This document shows positions 24,885 through 35,965 of a stretch of DNA of 64,000 nucleotides, piece by piece (positions within the stretch are counted from its first letter, which is position 1; every line of letters begins with the position of its first letter). Below the pieces are notes generated by a model. The model worked only from the letters and a program-made list of their open reading frames with translations, had not been told where the DNA came from and searched no databases. Location: the NCBI GenBank assembly GCA_022496205.1, contig WTXD01000090.1:1-64000 (forward strand). The letters are read 5' to 3'. The stretch comes from Gloeopeniophorella convolvens (Eukaryota > Basidiomycota > Agaricomycetes > Russulales). The translations under genes and the position numbers were made by a program.

Positions 24885-26060
24885 GACGAGACGAGCAATA
24901 TCACTGATCTGTACAAGGACATGCTACACACCATGGAAGATCTTGCGACGTGCTCGTACACCACCGGGACCTTTACCAAGTTGCTCAGCCGCTTACAGGC
25001 CGTGGTGGGTACACGACGCGAAAAGCGCATCGCGGGCTCGCTGATCTGCTACCGTCAGATCGACCGTCTTAACCTGGAAAGATGCGCAAACCTCGACTAC
25101 CTGGTCGCCGAACTCGACGAGGATGTAGAGGACACACTCCTGCAGCAACTGAAGCACGTCATCCAGGCCTGGTGCGCCGGGTTCGACCGCTCCGCAGACG
25201 ACGGCGATCTGCGACGGGACGCGCTCCCGAGCAAGCGACGTGGTGAAAACCAGCGCGGGGAGAAGGTGAGTGCTCACGGCGGCAATCGAGCGCGAAGGCG
25301 GGGTTTCTAATGTATGTGGGGACAGTTCCTGGAAGGCAGCATAATGCTCAAGCCGACCGTGCACAGGATCTGGATACGGAACCCAGTCATCTTCCTCGAT
25401 CCGCCAATGGAGTGTGTGCGCGACGTAGATTCAGCAGCTGCATCATCGGCTCGAAGGGTGGGCTCTTCATGGTATAACGCATGTGTTGACAAACTATTTC
25501 CGGGCGTAATTTGCCTGTTACAACGGATTTAGAGCGCTCGGTACAAAATTGGGTACAAATGAAGGGTACCCCCGCGTCGAAAACGGTATACACATCACCG
25601 GTACGTGGCTTGTTGTGAGCCTCGTTCTGACGTTGCTGCCCCCTCCTTAGCTCATAATTCGCTGATGACACACTGCAACGATCGTTCGCACTCATTAAGG
25701 ACAAGGTACAGCAGCTCAGGGACTACGTCGGCAAGTGGCTTCAATTCCAAACACTCAGGAACTTCGAGGCGGAACACGTGTTCAACCATCTCCGCGACTT
25801 GCTCGCGCACTGGCAGCGGCCGCTTACTGGAATCAAGCGCGCGCGCGACGTTCAACGCGACCTGAGATGCAGAAGGCGTTTGGTGTGTGCATCGTCGACT
25901 ACGAGCAGGCGCAGACGTACGCGAACGCCAAGTACGACGCGTGGAAGCGTGATACCCTCCCGCGCTCCGGCGTCGAGCTTGGCAATGTGATGGAGACGCA
26001 CGCGGCGATCCTCGAGGCAGGTAACGGCCTTGAGCATCACTCGATCGAGGAGCTCGTTGG
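24885..26060 (+). pseudogene. Fragment of cytoplasmic dynein heavy-chain tail (DHC_N1 region)
   Basis: Three islands in order match the N-terminal tail of cytoplasmic dynein heavy chain. Island 1 (about 24885-25270) contains TDLYKDMLHTMEDLATCSY and LDEDVEDTLLQQL. Island 2 (about 25340-25530) contains VHRIWIRNPVIFLDPP, the family's V-H-E-x-R-I-x-N-Q-V-x-x-L-x-P-P element. Island 3 (about 25640-26060) contains YVGKWLQFQTLRN, then after a frame change FGVCIVDYEQAQ, NAKYDAWKRD and LEHHSIEE. The tail binds intermediate chains in the motor complex. No motor domain is present, the islands lie in different frames, and the fragment is only about 1.2 kb, so this is a relic. The functional gene must be elsewhere. 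Confidence 0.8.
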
Positions 26061-26520
26061 CGGTAAGCGGCGCTTCTCCAGCTTTGGCTCTCGGGTTTCG
26101 CGTCCTGCACGCTTTTATAATTTCCCCACATCCGTCCTTATTCTCTATTCTCTCTCCTTCCTACTTGCACTCTCTCTGGCATCGGTAGCAATATGCCCCC
26201 TTAATGGCATGTGACTTTGCATGAGAATAGTCGCCATGTTCACTCTGGAGATGAGATATCACTGAAGCTGGATATGTATACCGGCCGCGAGTGTTCAAAT
26301 TCCACAAATTCCAGAAGAAACTCCAGAAGCATAGCTCTGGGACTCGAATCAAACTTGAGCCTAAATTGTCGCGGAGTCAATTGACATGGCCTCGGACGTG
26401 CGAAGTCGAAATTGTGTCGAAAAACACGCGCGTAGAGCGACTGAGTTCACGCGGTTGGAGGACTCAGGTTACATAATAACAGATTGACGCGCAGAGTCCA
26501 GGCCCGGCCGAGGCTCTGGA
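26061..26520. other. Intergenic, no feature seen
   Basis: Short unconserved open frames only. From about 26560 on, sequence similar to the NLR A upstream region begins. Confidence 0.3.
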
Positions 26521-26690
26521 TTCGATTTTGCGGCCCGTTCATTCATTAATTGGTGGCTGTGGTGGCGTTGCCTGGTTGTCTTCAACGCCGTCACTAACAA
26601 CTACGAGGCGCCGGCAAGTTTTGGCAAGCAGCGGTCACCTCGAATTGCCCACCGGCACGTTTGACGCTTCGCAGGATCTCCGTATCAGGC

Positions 26691-26765
26691 CATGCTCTCT
26701 CACACTGTACAAATGCGGTCTGTCAGCTGTCTATCGCCGCTGTCAACACGTTGCAGTGCCTATAC
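26691..26765 (+). promoter_or_regulatory. Conserved upstream block of NLR C
   Basis: Contains GTCAGCTGTCTATCGCCGCT followed by GTCAACACGTTGC, about 110-185 bp before the ATG, in the same relative place as before A, D and E. A further shared motif, GGCAAGTTTTGGCAAGCA, lies upstream at about 26612-26629. Confidence 0.35.
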
Positions 26766-26874
26766 GACAGGGTCCTCGTCCAGGTCATCATTGCGCCTCG
26801 ACTACCCTTCTCGAATCTCGGGACTCTGCGGTCCTCGATAGCAAAAATCACCCTTGCATCGTCTACACATCTTC

Positions 26875-29800
26875 ATGGCGAGTGACCAGCTTGCGTTGAT
26901 GCCGTAAGCACGACCCGTAGCATGTGCAGCGCTGTTACTGATCGATTATGTGTTACACGCGTCTTCTCATAAGCCCAGGGCAACTCGTGTCCAGGAACCT
27001 AGGATTAACGTACGCAGAGCACATTCACGCCCGAGGGCGTGGCTGAATGACATGCTTTCAGCTCCCGGCCTGGCGATCGGCCTGACAGCACACCCCACCG
27101 CTCCCACCTTCGGCTGAGAAGTGAGTGCCCTATCCTGTTCACCCGCATTCGAGAGCACTGAGCGCGTCTGCTTCTCTAGTCATTCATGCCGACGGTCTTC
27201 GCGTCACGGGATTCCTCGACAGGTTTAAGCATCGACGCTTCTATGTGACTGCAACAGATGGGGTCACCACCGAGACGACCAAAGCTATCAAGGGTGAGAA
27301 GCATTTGGCAAGATGGGACGAGACGTTCGATAGTCTGTGCGTTTCTCCTCCTGTTACTTGCGGTTTTTGGTCGCCACGGACCTAACACCTTCCTGCAGCA
27401 CAACAGATCCGTCTTCGCGGCTCACCCTACGACTGTTCGCAACGCGAGATAAGCACGACGATGCGCTTTTTGGAGAGCTTGAACTCCCCTACCCTGAACT
27501 TGTCCTTGGTCTTGCTCCGCGCGGTGCGTCGTGCGATCATACATGTTCTCCGTTCCCCCGGTCGCTGAACGGCCTATCCGTAGACTTTCACCTTGTTCCT
27601 ATCAATCGTTCTTTCAAACAGTTGCAGCAAGTTACCCTCCGCCTGGCGATCACGATCGACCACGCAGAGCCCCATTCTGGACTAGCCGTCTCTTCCAGCG
27701 CCTCTGAGCCTTCTTCCGTCCCCGGAAAGGCGGACGACTGTCCGGCTCGCAGTCCTTTGTCTACTCCATCCGCAGCCGGGACAGTTCCTGGGTCGCCTTC
27801 CCTTGCAGAGATGCTCGATCGAGTTGCCTTGCCCGCCGTTGACGATGCGGCAGGACAGCTCGTCGCACCCTCGACGCCGGTTGCCAGCATGGCGAATTAC
27901 GTAGAGCAAGCGTCGGGTGCGCTAGATCAAGCTGGGGGCATATACGACACGTGGAACGTCGTCCTCACAAGGATGAAATGGGTTGTTGACTGTACGGAGA
28001 AGATTGCTGAGGTTCGCGCCTCCCTTCGATCCTGCGCGTATCATCGTCTTACGGTGTATATTAGATCCATCCATACGCCAAGATCGCATGGAGTGTCCTC
28101 TCGTTGATCCCCAAGGTGCGTCGTCCTGAACTTTCGACTCCGGAGGCCATGTCAGGTTCTCATGAACTCATTTGTGCAGACGATTTTTGCCCAAATCGAG
28201 TGCGATGAAAACGTGAAAGCGCTCGTCCTTGCAATGCACGACGCTCTAGACCTTGCGCGTGACGCGAGCGCGTTTGAGAGCAGCATCCAGGACTCGGCCC
28301 AGAGAGAGTTCCTGATGGCTATGTTGACCCATGCCTGCGACTGTGGCGAGTTCATCCATACGTATGTGAAGGATACACAATTTTGTACGTTTCAGACGAA
28401 GGTATATCGTGACTCTGAGTTTGATCTGATGCGACTTCGTGATTCTCAGGGAAGCGATTGTGGAAGAATACAGGGCGTGGGGTTGACACTCGCATTCAAG
28501 GCTACTGCTCCAAGCTCGTGGCGCTGCGCGACGGATTTCTGAGGCATGCCACGGTCACCATCGAGAAGATGACGTTCCAGATTCGGGACGTCGTAAGTGG
28601 GGTTTCAGTCCAAGTTGATCGGATGTCCAGTCGGCTTGATGGGCTTTCCGGCCAGCTGGAGAGCGTTTTGAGCGAGGTTGCTGATGCAGGTACGAGCTTG
28701 CGATGAGATGTCCATACCATGCGTCTCACGACATATCCTGCAGGTATCGATTCGCTGATCCGAGAAATCCCGTATGCATCGGGTGCATACTACCGCAGTG
28801 ATAAAGGTTGCCTTGAAGGCACTCGGACTGCATTCTTGGACTACATCACCGACTGGGTGAACGATCCCGAATCAACGCGCGGGCTCGTACTGTTCGGGCA
28901 GGCCGGGACGGGCAAGTCATCTATCGCGCATGAAGCCGCACACCGCTTCCGCGAAATGCACCGTCTTGCGTCATCCTTCGTGTTCTTGCGTGGCGGACAA
29001 TCCAGTCAAGAATTTCATCTTCTTTTCACCGGCCTCGCGCGCGACCTCTCCGACCGTTACCCCGCATTCCGCTCTTCTTTAGGGAGGGTCATCCAGCACG
29101 ACACCCCCATTCGGCGTGGCACGAAAGACCTCTCCACAATATTCAAATCCCTGCTGTTACGACCCCTCAAAGACACGACCCTCGTCGGTCCTGTTTTTGT
29201 CGTTATCGATGCCCTGGATGAAGCATCGGGCGTGACAGGCCGAAATGGGCTGCATACGTTCCTCGCAGACCACATCCGCATTCTACCTCCAAACTTTCGC
29301 ATCCTCATCACCTCGAGACCGGAGCACGACATCGCGCGTGCCTTTCACGATTCCGAATGCATCAACGTCAGATGGATGGACGATCCAGAGCTGTCCTCCG
29401 CCTCCGATGACATTCACGTTTACCTCAAACACAACCTACCCGCTGATCTGTATCACGAACACGGCGGAGATTTCGCAAGGAAGGCGGAGGGATTATTTCA
29501 GTGGGCTGCTGCGGCTTGTCGATACATTCAAGAGCCACCCAGTGGGCTCACGGAAGAGGATCTCGTGGGGCGCCTCTTGGAGCCTGCGCCAGGTCACCAT
29601 CCTCTGGACTCCTTATACGCTACGATCCTTGAATCATACTTCGACCTTGGTGACCCTCGCGTTCAACGAAGATACCAATCAGTGATGGGACAATTGTTCT
29701 CCGCGTTCGAGCCATTATCCAGCCTTTCGCTAAGCGATCTGCGGCGTTACTCCCATCCCGACGACGCAGATAATTTCAATTCCGTCTCCGCCACTGTTCG

Positions 29801-32777
29801 CAACCTCGGCTCACTTTTGAGCAACGTCGCCCCTGCTGACTCTGGCCGGCCTATAACCCCACTTCACACATCATTCCGCGACTTTCTCACTTCGAAAGAG
29901 AGGGCGGGGAAGTTTTGGGTAGATGTTGCCGCTTCTCATCGTCAGATGGCGTACTGCTGTCTCGGTCTCGTCGTCCACGAGGTCTACTTCAATATCTGTC
30001 ACCTTGTATCGTCGTATCAGAAGAACTCAGATATCCCTGACATCCGCTCCCTCATAACTCAATATATGTCTCGCGCCATGTCCTACGCCACTCGTTTCTG
30101 GGATGATCACTTGCAACACGCACCGTTCCATCCCGATTTGGTGGAGAAACTCCAGGCACTCCTACTGACGAAGTTCCCTTTCTGGCTCGAATCTCTCAGC
30201 CTCCTTGGCAGTATCGATCTTGCCCTGCAAGCATTGTCGACATTGAAGGCATGGCTGACCGCCGAACGAAGTGTAAGTACCCCACGTTGCTCTTCCCCAT
30301 GCGATCTCCCACGAACGGCGATCCGACAGAACCCTGCTGAAGAAGTACGCACACTTTCGGCATTCGTCGATGACGCAACCGCGTTCGTGCGATACTTCGC
30401 CATGCCCATGTCCCAGAGCGCGCCGCACATCTACCTGTCCGCACTTCCATTCTCCCCAGCATCATCGCTTGTCCTCCAGCGTTATGGAGATATGTTCCCA
30501 AACACGATAGCGCTGAAGCGGGGGCGGCTAGCTCGTTGGCCAGCACAGGAGACAGTCATCGGCGTCGGCGCAATGTGCTCCTCCGTTGCGTTCTCTCCGG
30601 ATGGCACATGCGTCGCTTCGGGCCTGGAGGATGGTACGATCCACATGTTCAATTCCTCGACCGGCCAGGAGATCCGAGGACCGTTCACGGGGCATAAGGG
30701 CAGGGTCAGATCTGTCGTGTTCTCCCCAGACGGCCGGCAACTCGTCTCTGGGTCGGATGATGGTACGATCCGGGTGTGGGACACTGCGACGGGGCAGACA
30801 GCCTCAGAGCCATTCGCGGGACACACGGCTCGGGTCAATAGTGTCGCACTCTCACCGGATGGCCGACATGTCGCCTCGGGGTCGCATGACGGAACAATCC
30901 GTGTCTGGGTTGTCGCCACAGGGCAGATGGTCATGAGGCCATTCACAGGTCATGCAGGTCCCGTTAGGTCTGTTGTATTCTCTCCGAATGGTCTCAACAT
31001 TGTCTCGGGCTCGGATGACAAGACCATCCGTGTCTGGAGTGTAACAACAGGAGCGCTCACCATACGACCACTCGAAGGACATACCGATATTGTTTGGTCT
31101 GTCACATACTCTCAAGATGGACAGTATATTGTCTCTGGCTCAGAAGATCGGACGATCCGCGTCTGGGACGCGACGACAGGAAGCTCGGTTGCACCGCCAC
31201 TCGAGGGACACAGCAGCACCGTTGTCTCTGTCGCCGTCTCTCGGGACGGCCAACATATTCTCTCATGTTCAAACGATTTAACCATTCGTATCTGGGACGC
31301 CATAACAAGATCGCCATTTGGGGAGCCACTCATTGGTCATGGGAGTTCCATCATGTCCGTCGCACTCTCACCGGATGGTCGACACGTCACATCAGGCTCG
31401 GAAGATAGAACAGTACGCATCTGGGATATGTTCGCGGCGCGGCCAGCCCATCCTGTGATGCCGGGATCTGTAGAGTGGGACTTCAACGTTCCACTCTCGC
31501 AGGATAGCCAACGCATCATCACAGGTCCGCAGGATCAGACAGTTGACGCCTTTGATGGCGCTGAAGCAGAGACAGGTTCTGGACCACCTGGCGGGCACAC
31601 GGACGTGGTTTGGTCCGTCGCGTTCTCACCGGATGGCCGCCTTGTCGCCTCGGGTTCGAGGGATCGCACGATCCGCATATGGGACGCCGCGATGGGTCAG
31701 GCAGTCGGAGAGCCTCTCACGGGACATACAGGCGATGTCAACTCTGTCACCTTCTCGCCGGATAGTCGGCGCGTTGCTTCTAGCTCAGATGATCAGACGA
31801 TCTGTGTGTGGGACGTCACGACGGGCCGGGTAGTCGTCGGGCCACTCGAAGGACATCAAGACCTGGTCACTTCGGTTGTGTTCTCCCCCGACGGCCAGCG
31901 GATCGCCTCGGGCTCCGTTGATAAGACGATCCGTATCTGGGACGCCGCGACAGGGGAGTCTGTGGGAACGCCATTCACGGGTCACACAGATTGGATCTGG
32001 TCCATCGCGTTCTCGCCGAATGGCGAATATATCGCCTCAGGCTCGCAGGATCATACGATCCGGGTGTGGGATGCCGCGACAGGGCAAGCAATTACAGGAC
32101 CAATTACCGGACGCACGGATAAGGTCTACTCTGTCACATTCTCTCCTGATGGTCGATACATTGCCTCCGCCTCGCACGATAAATCGATCTGGATCTGGGA
32201 TGCTGGAACGGGACAGCCAGCTGCGGATCCTTTCAAGGATGGCTACCCTTTTCCCTTATCTGTTTCATTCTCGCCAGACGGTCGTCATATCACCTCGGGC
32301 TGGGATGATGGTGCCATTCGTATCTCAGACGCCAGAACGGGGCGCGCAGTCTGTGACCCGCTCATAGGACACGCAGGCAGGGCCGCGTCCGTCACCTACT
32401 CTCCCGATGGCCAACACATCGTCTCGGGCTCATGGGACACCTCAGTTCGGTTGTGGACCACGCCAGCGACCGACGCATCCGCGACAGGTGTTCCAAGCTC
32501 GGACGATTCTCGTGACTTGCAGTCCCCCAGCAGCGCTAGCCCGGTCCCCGTCGAGTTTCGGACGGATCAAGGGTTCAAGGTAGACGACGATGGGTGGATT
32601 CGAGGGTCCGGTGGTGAGCTTTTGCTCTGGATCCCTGAGCCGCACCGGGCTAGCCTTCCCCGGCCGAATAATGTGTGGGTCAGGGCGAAAAACGAGACTG
32701 TCTTAGATAGTAGTCATTTTACTCATGGGTCAGATTGGACGACGTGTTTCGATAACGACCACCGTGTTGCGCTGTAG
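26875..32777 (+). CDS. NLR C: C2-NACHT-WD40 STAND receptor, intact
   Basis: About 1768 aa, eleven exons: 26875-26903, 26974-27009, 27062-27120, 27180-27336, 27399-27523, 27584-28011, 28065-28115, 28180-28384, 28450-28689, 28744-30272, 30330-32777. All phases agree with A. Domains follow A: C2-like (IIHADGLRV, FYVTATDGV), helical region, NACHT with GQAGTGKSS and VFVVIDALDEA, then fourteen WD40 repeats in two groups of seven, then the tail (DDDGWIRGSGGELLLWIPEP). The gene is a mosaic: the upstream region and first exons resemble A, the segment around intron 10 is identical to B over 179 nt, and the 3' end plus downstream spacer are nearly identical to D. Intron 10 (30273-30329, 57 nt) has no stop in frame, so an unspliced message also reads through. 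No lesion was found. Confidence 0.87.
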
Positions 32778-35700
32778 ATATATGCATTTGTTGTTACTGC
32801 ATTGCGTCAGTGTACGATCGATACCTCCGCTCATGTTGTGGATATGCGCCGATCGAATATCGAGTAGTTAGTTGTTCGCATTTGGGTTTTCCGTAGTTCT
32901 AGTATTTCCGACTATGCTTACGAGCTGCCAGATCGACAATTCTATGGACAGTACCCATTCACTCGCGGGGAGAACTCGCGCGCACACCCCCGATCATGCA
33001 TGATATTCACTGGGCCGACGGACATTGCAGTCCTGAGTTCGACGTTGAACGAGGGCTGCTTCGCGGTGTGGCCAATCTGATCACATCTGACCCATACATA
33101 TGTAGTTGTTTTTCGCTATATCACTAACGGCGCCCACCCACACCTTGAGGTGGATACATACGCTCACCAAAGTCAAGCCTCCACTAGGCGCAACAGCCGA
33201 GGCCGCATCCGGGCGACGAGACGGGGACAGGGTGGTATGCTTGAACGACAAGAGCGGACAGTACCAGTCTCTGGGAGAAGTCGACTCTTGGAACGCGCAG
33301 AGACAGCACTAATGAGACCGCAAAGCTCTGACTTGCACCAAAAAGTTTAATATCGCCGGATGCTGTGATATTACAGTCATTGTTCGTCTTGCCTAGCATT
33401 GGCTAAGTAGGCTCAGCGGATCGAATGAGGCCGGGTACACCCAAAATTAGAGCAATACATGGGACTTGTGCGTGCAAGAAGGTTGAGGACGACATCTGCC
33501 ATCGGCGGAAGTCTCATGACGTTGATTCAAAGAGACTTTGCGGGCGGACAAGGGGGAGGGAGGTCGATGTCAGCTGGTTGGAAGCAAGTTGGAGGATCCG
33601 CAAATTGGCCGCGGCAGCTGCCAAGGTTGGAACATGCGCCCATGAGTCCGAGCGTCTTCAAGTCGAGTTGGTTGACCGCCAACAGAGGCCAGCAGGAACC
33701 GCCGCATCAGCAAAATCATCGTCGCGCGTCGTCGGAGGTCGTCGGCCCGGGGTGCCAAGCAAGGACAAACCGATCAACGAACGTCGCAAGTTGCACCATT
33801 GTCTTGCATCACCCTCAACTTCCAGGCGCGGCTAGGTCCGTCGAACGGGAGGCGAATCACAGCGCAAGGGTGCGGACGTGGCGCATACTGGCATGCTTTC
33901 TGCTCTCATCGTCTAGCTTATACTCTTGCCTTTCAACCAATCTGCTCGTTTCTCATCTGATGCCCGCGATCTCTCCATTCTCTCATTTCAAGATCCTGAC
34001 CACAACCCCACCGTTCGTTCGCTCCCCCGGAAGGTTTCCGCTTTGATACCTCGTCGCTTCGGTAGCCCTCCGTGCGCTTATGTCCCAGAGAAAATCGCCA
34101 GGAATCAGTACGTCATCGAGTTCGATTTTCCATGCTGTAACCCTTGAAGCTTGACCGCCGACGTCCACGGCCCTTGTCCACCCGTCCGCGAGCCCAGAGG
34201 TTACCAGCTCCAGCTGCGTCGTGAATAGGCAGTCGCTGCAGTGTCTGGAGGTTGACGCAATGCTCAGCGCTGCTGCCTGGGCTTCTCCCGATGTCTCGCG
34301 GTGTGCAGGCAGCAGGCAGATAAACTCATGTATCATAGTATAGCACTTGGATTGAGGGTGCTGAAGACAATCTATTCGCGTTGAGGGTGTTCGACACGCC
34401 CCTTTTTGAAGGCGATCGTCAACGCGTCCGCACTGAGGTGGGACTCAATCGGCCTTCAGCCAAGCCCCTTCGCGCAAGACCCATCACATTTGTTAATTCG
34501 CTCTGCCCAGCCATCCGTTAGCGTCCGCGAGGATGACGCTGAATCTTTCTCAATCACTTGCAATAGGCCGGTCCCACCATTTGCGGGAACGCGTGGCGAT
34601 GGTCGAATTCGGCTTTGCGGCGAGTCTCAGTTGTGACGCTAGAGCATGTCTCACCGGAGCGTAAGCACTGCCCTGCTGCACGCGACTGCCAGCGTTCAAA
34701 TGGCAGTATGCTACCCAGGTTCCGGCACCTCCGGTCTATGTTTGCAACGACGTATGAGGTGGTAACTTGAGAAAACAGACCTAGACGCACACGAACCAGG
34801 CGGGGGGTATTGGTGTGCGCTCGGCCGCGGAGATGCCAACCCCCGAAGACGAAAGGCGGCCCATGTCGAGCGCGAGAGCCCAGTAGCGCATAAACGCGCC
34901 TGAGCAGTAGGGCAGGTAGAAAAGGTTCGGATGGCCCATATCACGGACGGCAGTCACGCCACTAGGACCAGTGTGGCGTAGGCAGGGCTTGTCTGGGGGT
35001 GGTTGAGGCGGGGTGCACAAAATTCACGGGGGACGCGCGGACGCGGTATGAGCGGACCAGAGGTAATCAGTGTATTGAGAGCGAGATAGGGACATGCAGA
35101 CTGAAGAACGAGGGCGAAGACAGGACGACGGTTAGGATGAAACGCACCGACAACACCGTCCATACACCTCGAACAACTGGTGCAGCACCATCCTCAATTC
35201 AATCCAATTCATCTGCTTTGCATTGGATGCGTCGCGTTGGTAGAGGAGTATATATGGGCGGGGCGATACCGTGACGGAGCAGTTGAATGAGTGGCAAGCG
35301 ATCAACAACTTGAAGGAACAGAGACCTGACAGACTCACCTGGTCGAAGGAGTCTCTGATCTGAATTGCTGGCGCACCTCTAGTTGTCAATTGCAAGACAC
35401 AGGAACATGCGTGTAGCGGTCATCGGTTAGCACTATCATGGTGGTGAGGATTCAGAGAGTCTGCAGCCCATGACAACTTATGACAAAGGTCTCTGGCGCG
35501 CCGCGCCCTTGTCGACTACGACCGACTGCAACCCAGAAGCACCGACGCAGACGCGCCGGGTCCGGCAGGGAACCGGCGCAAGTTCGACTCCGGCCAGCTC
35601 CTGCCTGTGGTCTCATCCTGTCTCATCTCTCTCGAACGGTAGCCACCGTCCTCGAGTCATCCACGGGCGGCGGCAAGTTTTAGCAAGCATGCCTGACGAC
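32778..35700. repeat. Spacer I between NLR C and D, tandem-duplicated with spacer II
   Basis: The segment is nearly collinear with 41880-45850. The first 700 bp after the NLR stop are almost identical in the two copies; the rest is still easily aligned. I recognise no gene. Open frames such as 33983-34336 and 34781-35020 (minus) are broken by indels in the other copy, which argues against coding. The site ACTTG at 33464-33468 is the uninterrupted target of the LTR found in spacer II. Confidence 0.6.
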
Positions 35701-35749
35701 TCTCGCCTCGAATCACTTTTGGCGCTTCACAGAGTCTCCGCATATAGCC

Positions 35750-35830
35750 ATGCTCTCTTACCTTACATATTGTCCAAACGCGGCCAACTATCAGCTGTCT
35801 ATTGCCGCCGTCAACACGTTGCGGCGCCTA
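35750..35830 (+). promoter_or_regulatory. Conserved upstream block of NLR D
   Basis: TATCAGCTGTCTATTGCCGC followed by CGTCAACACGTTGCGG, about 140-220 bp before the ATG; nearly identical to the block before E and related to those before A and C. GGCAAGTTTTAGCAAGCA lies upstream near 35672-35689. Confidence 0.35.
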
Positions 35831-35965
35831 TGTAGGACTGTATGACATATCCTTAGTACAGTCCCCAATCCCCGACTACTTGTTTCTCCAATCTTGACTC
35901 TGCAGCCCTCAATACCAACGTCACCACAACTTAGCTCTTGCACCGTCTGCATTCTCGCAAGAAGC

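Noticed and set aside
26325..26360. Sequence resembling a tRNA T-loop (GGGACTCGAATCA)
   Set aside because: No acceptor, D or anticodon arms could be folded around it.
34554..35020. Minus-strand open frames in spacer I resembling one at 44703-45068 in spacer II
   Set aside because: The peptides agree for about 35 residues and then diverge through indels that change frame, as expected of duplicated non-coding DNA; no family recognised.
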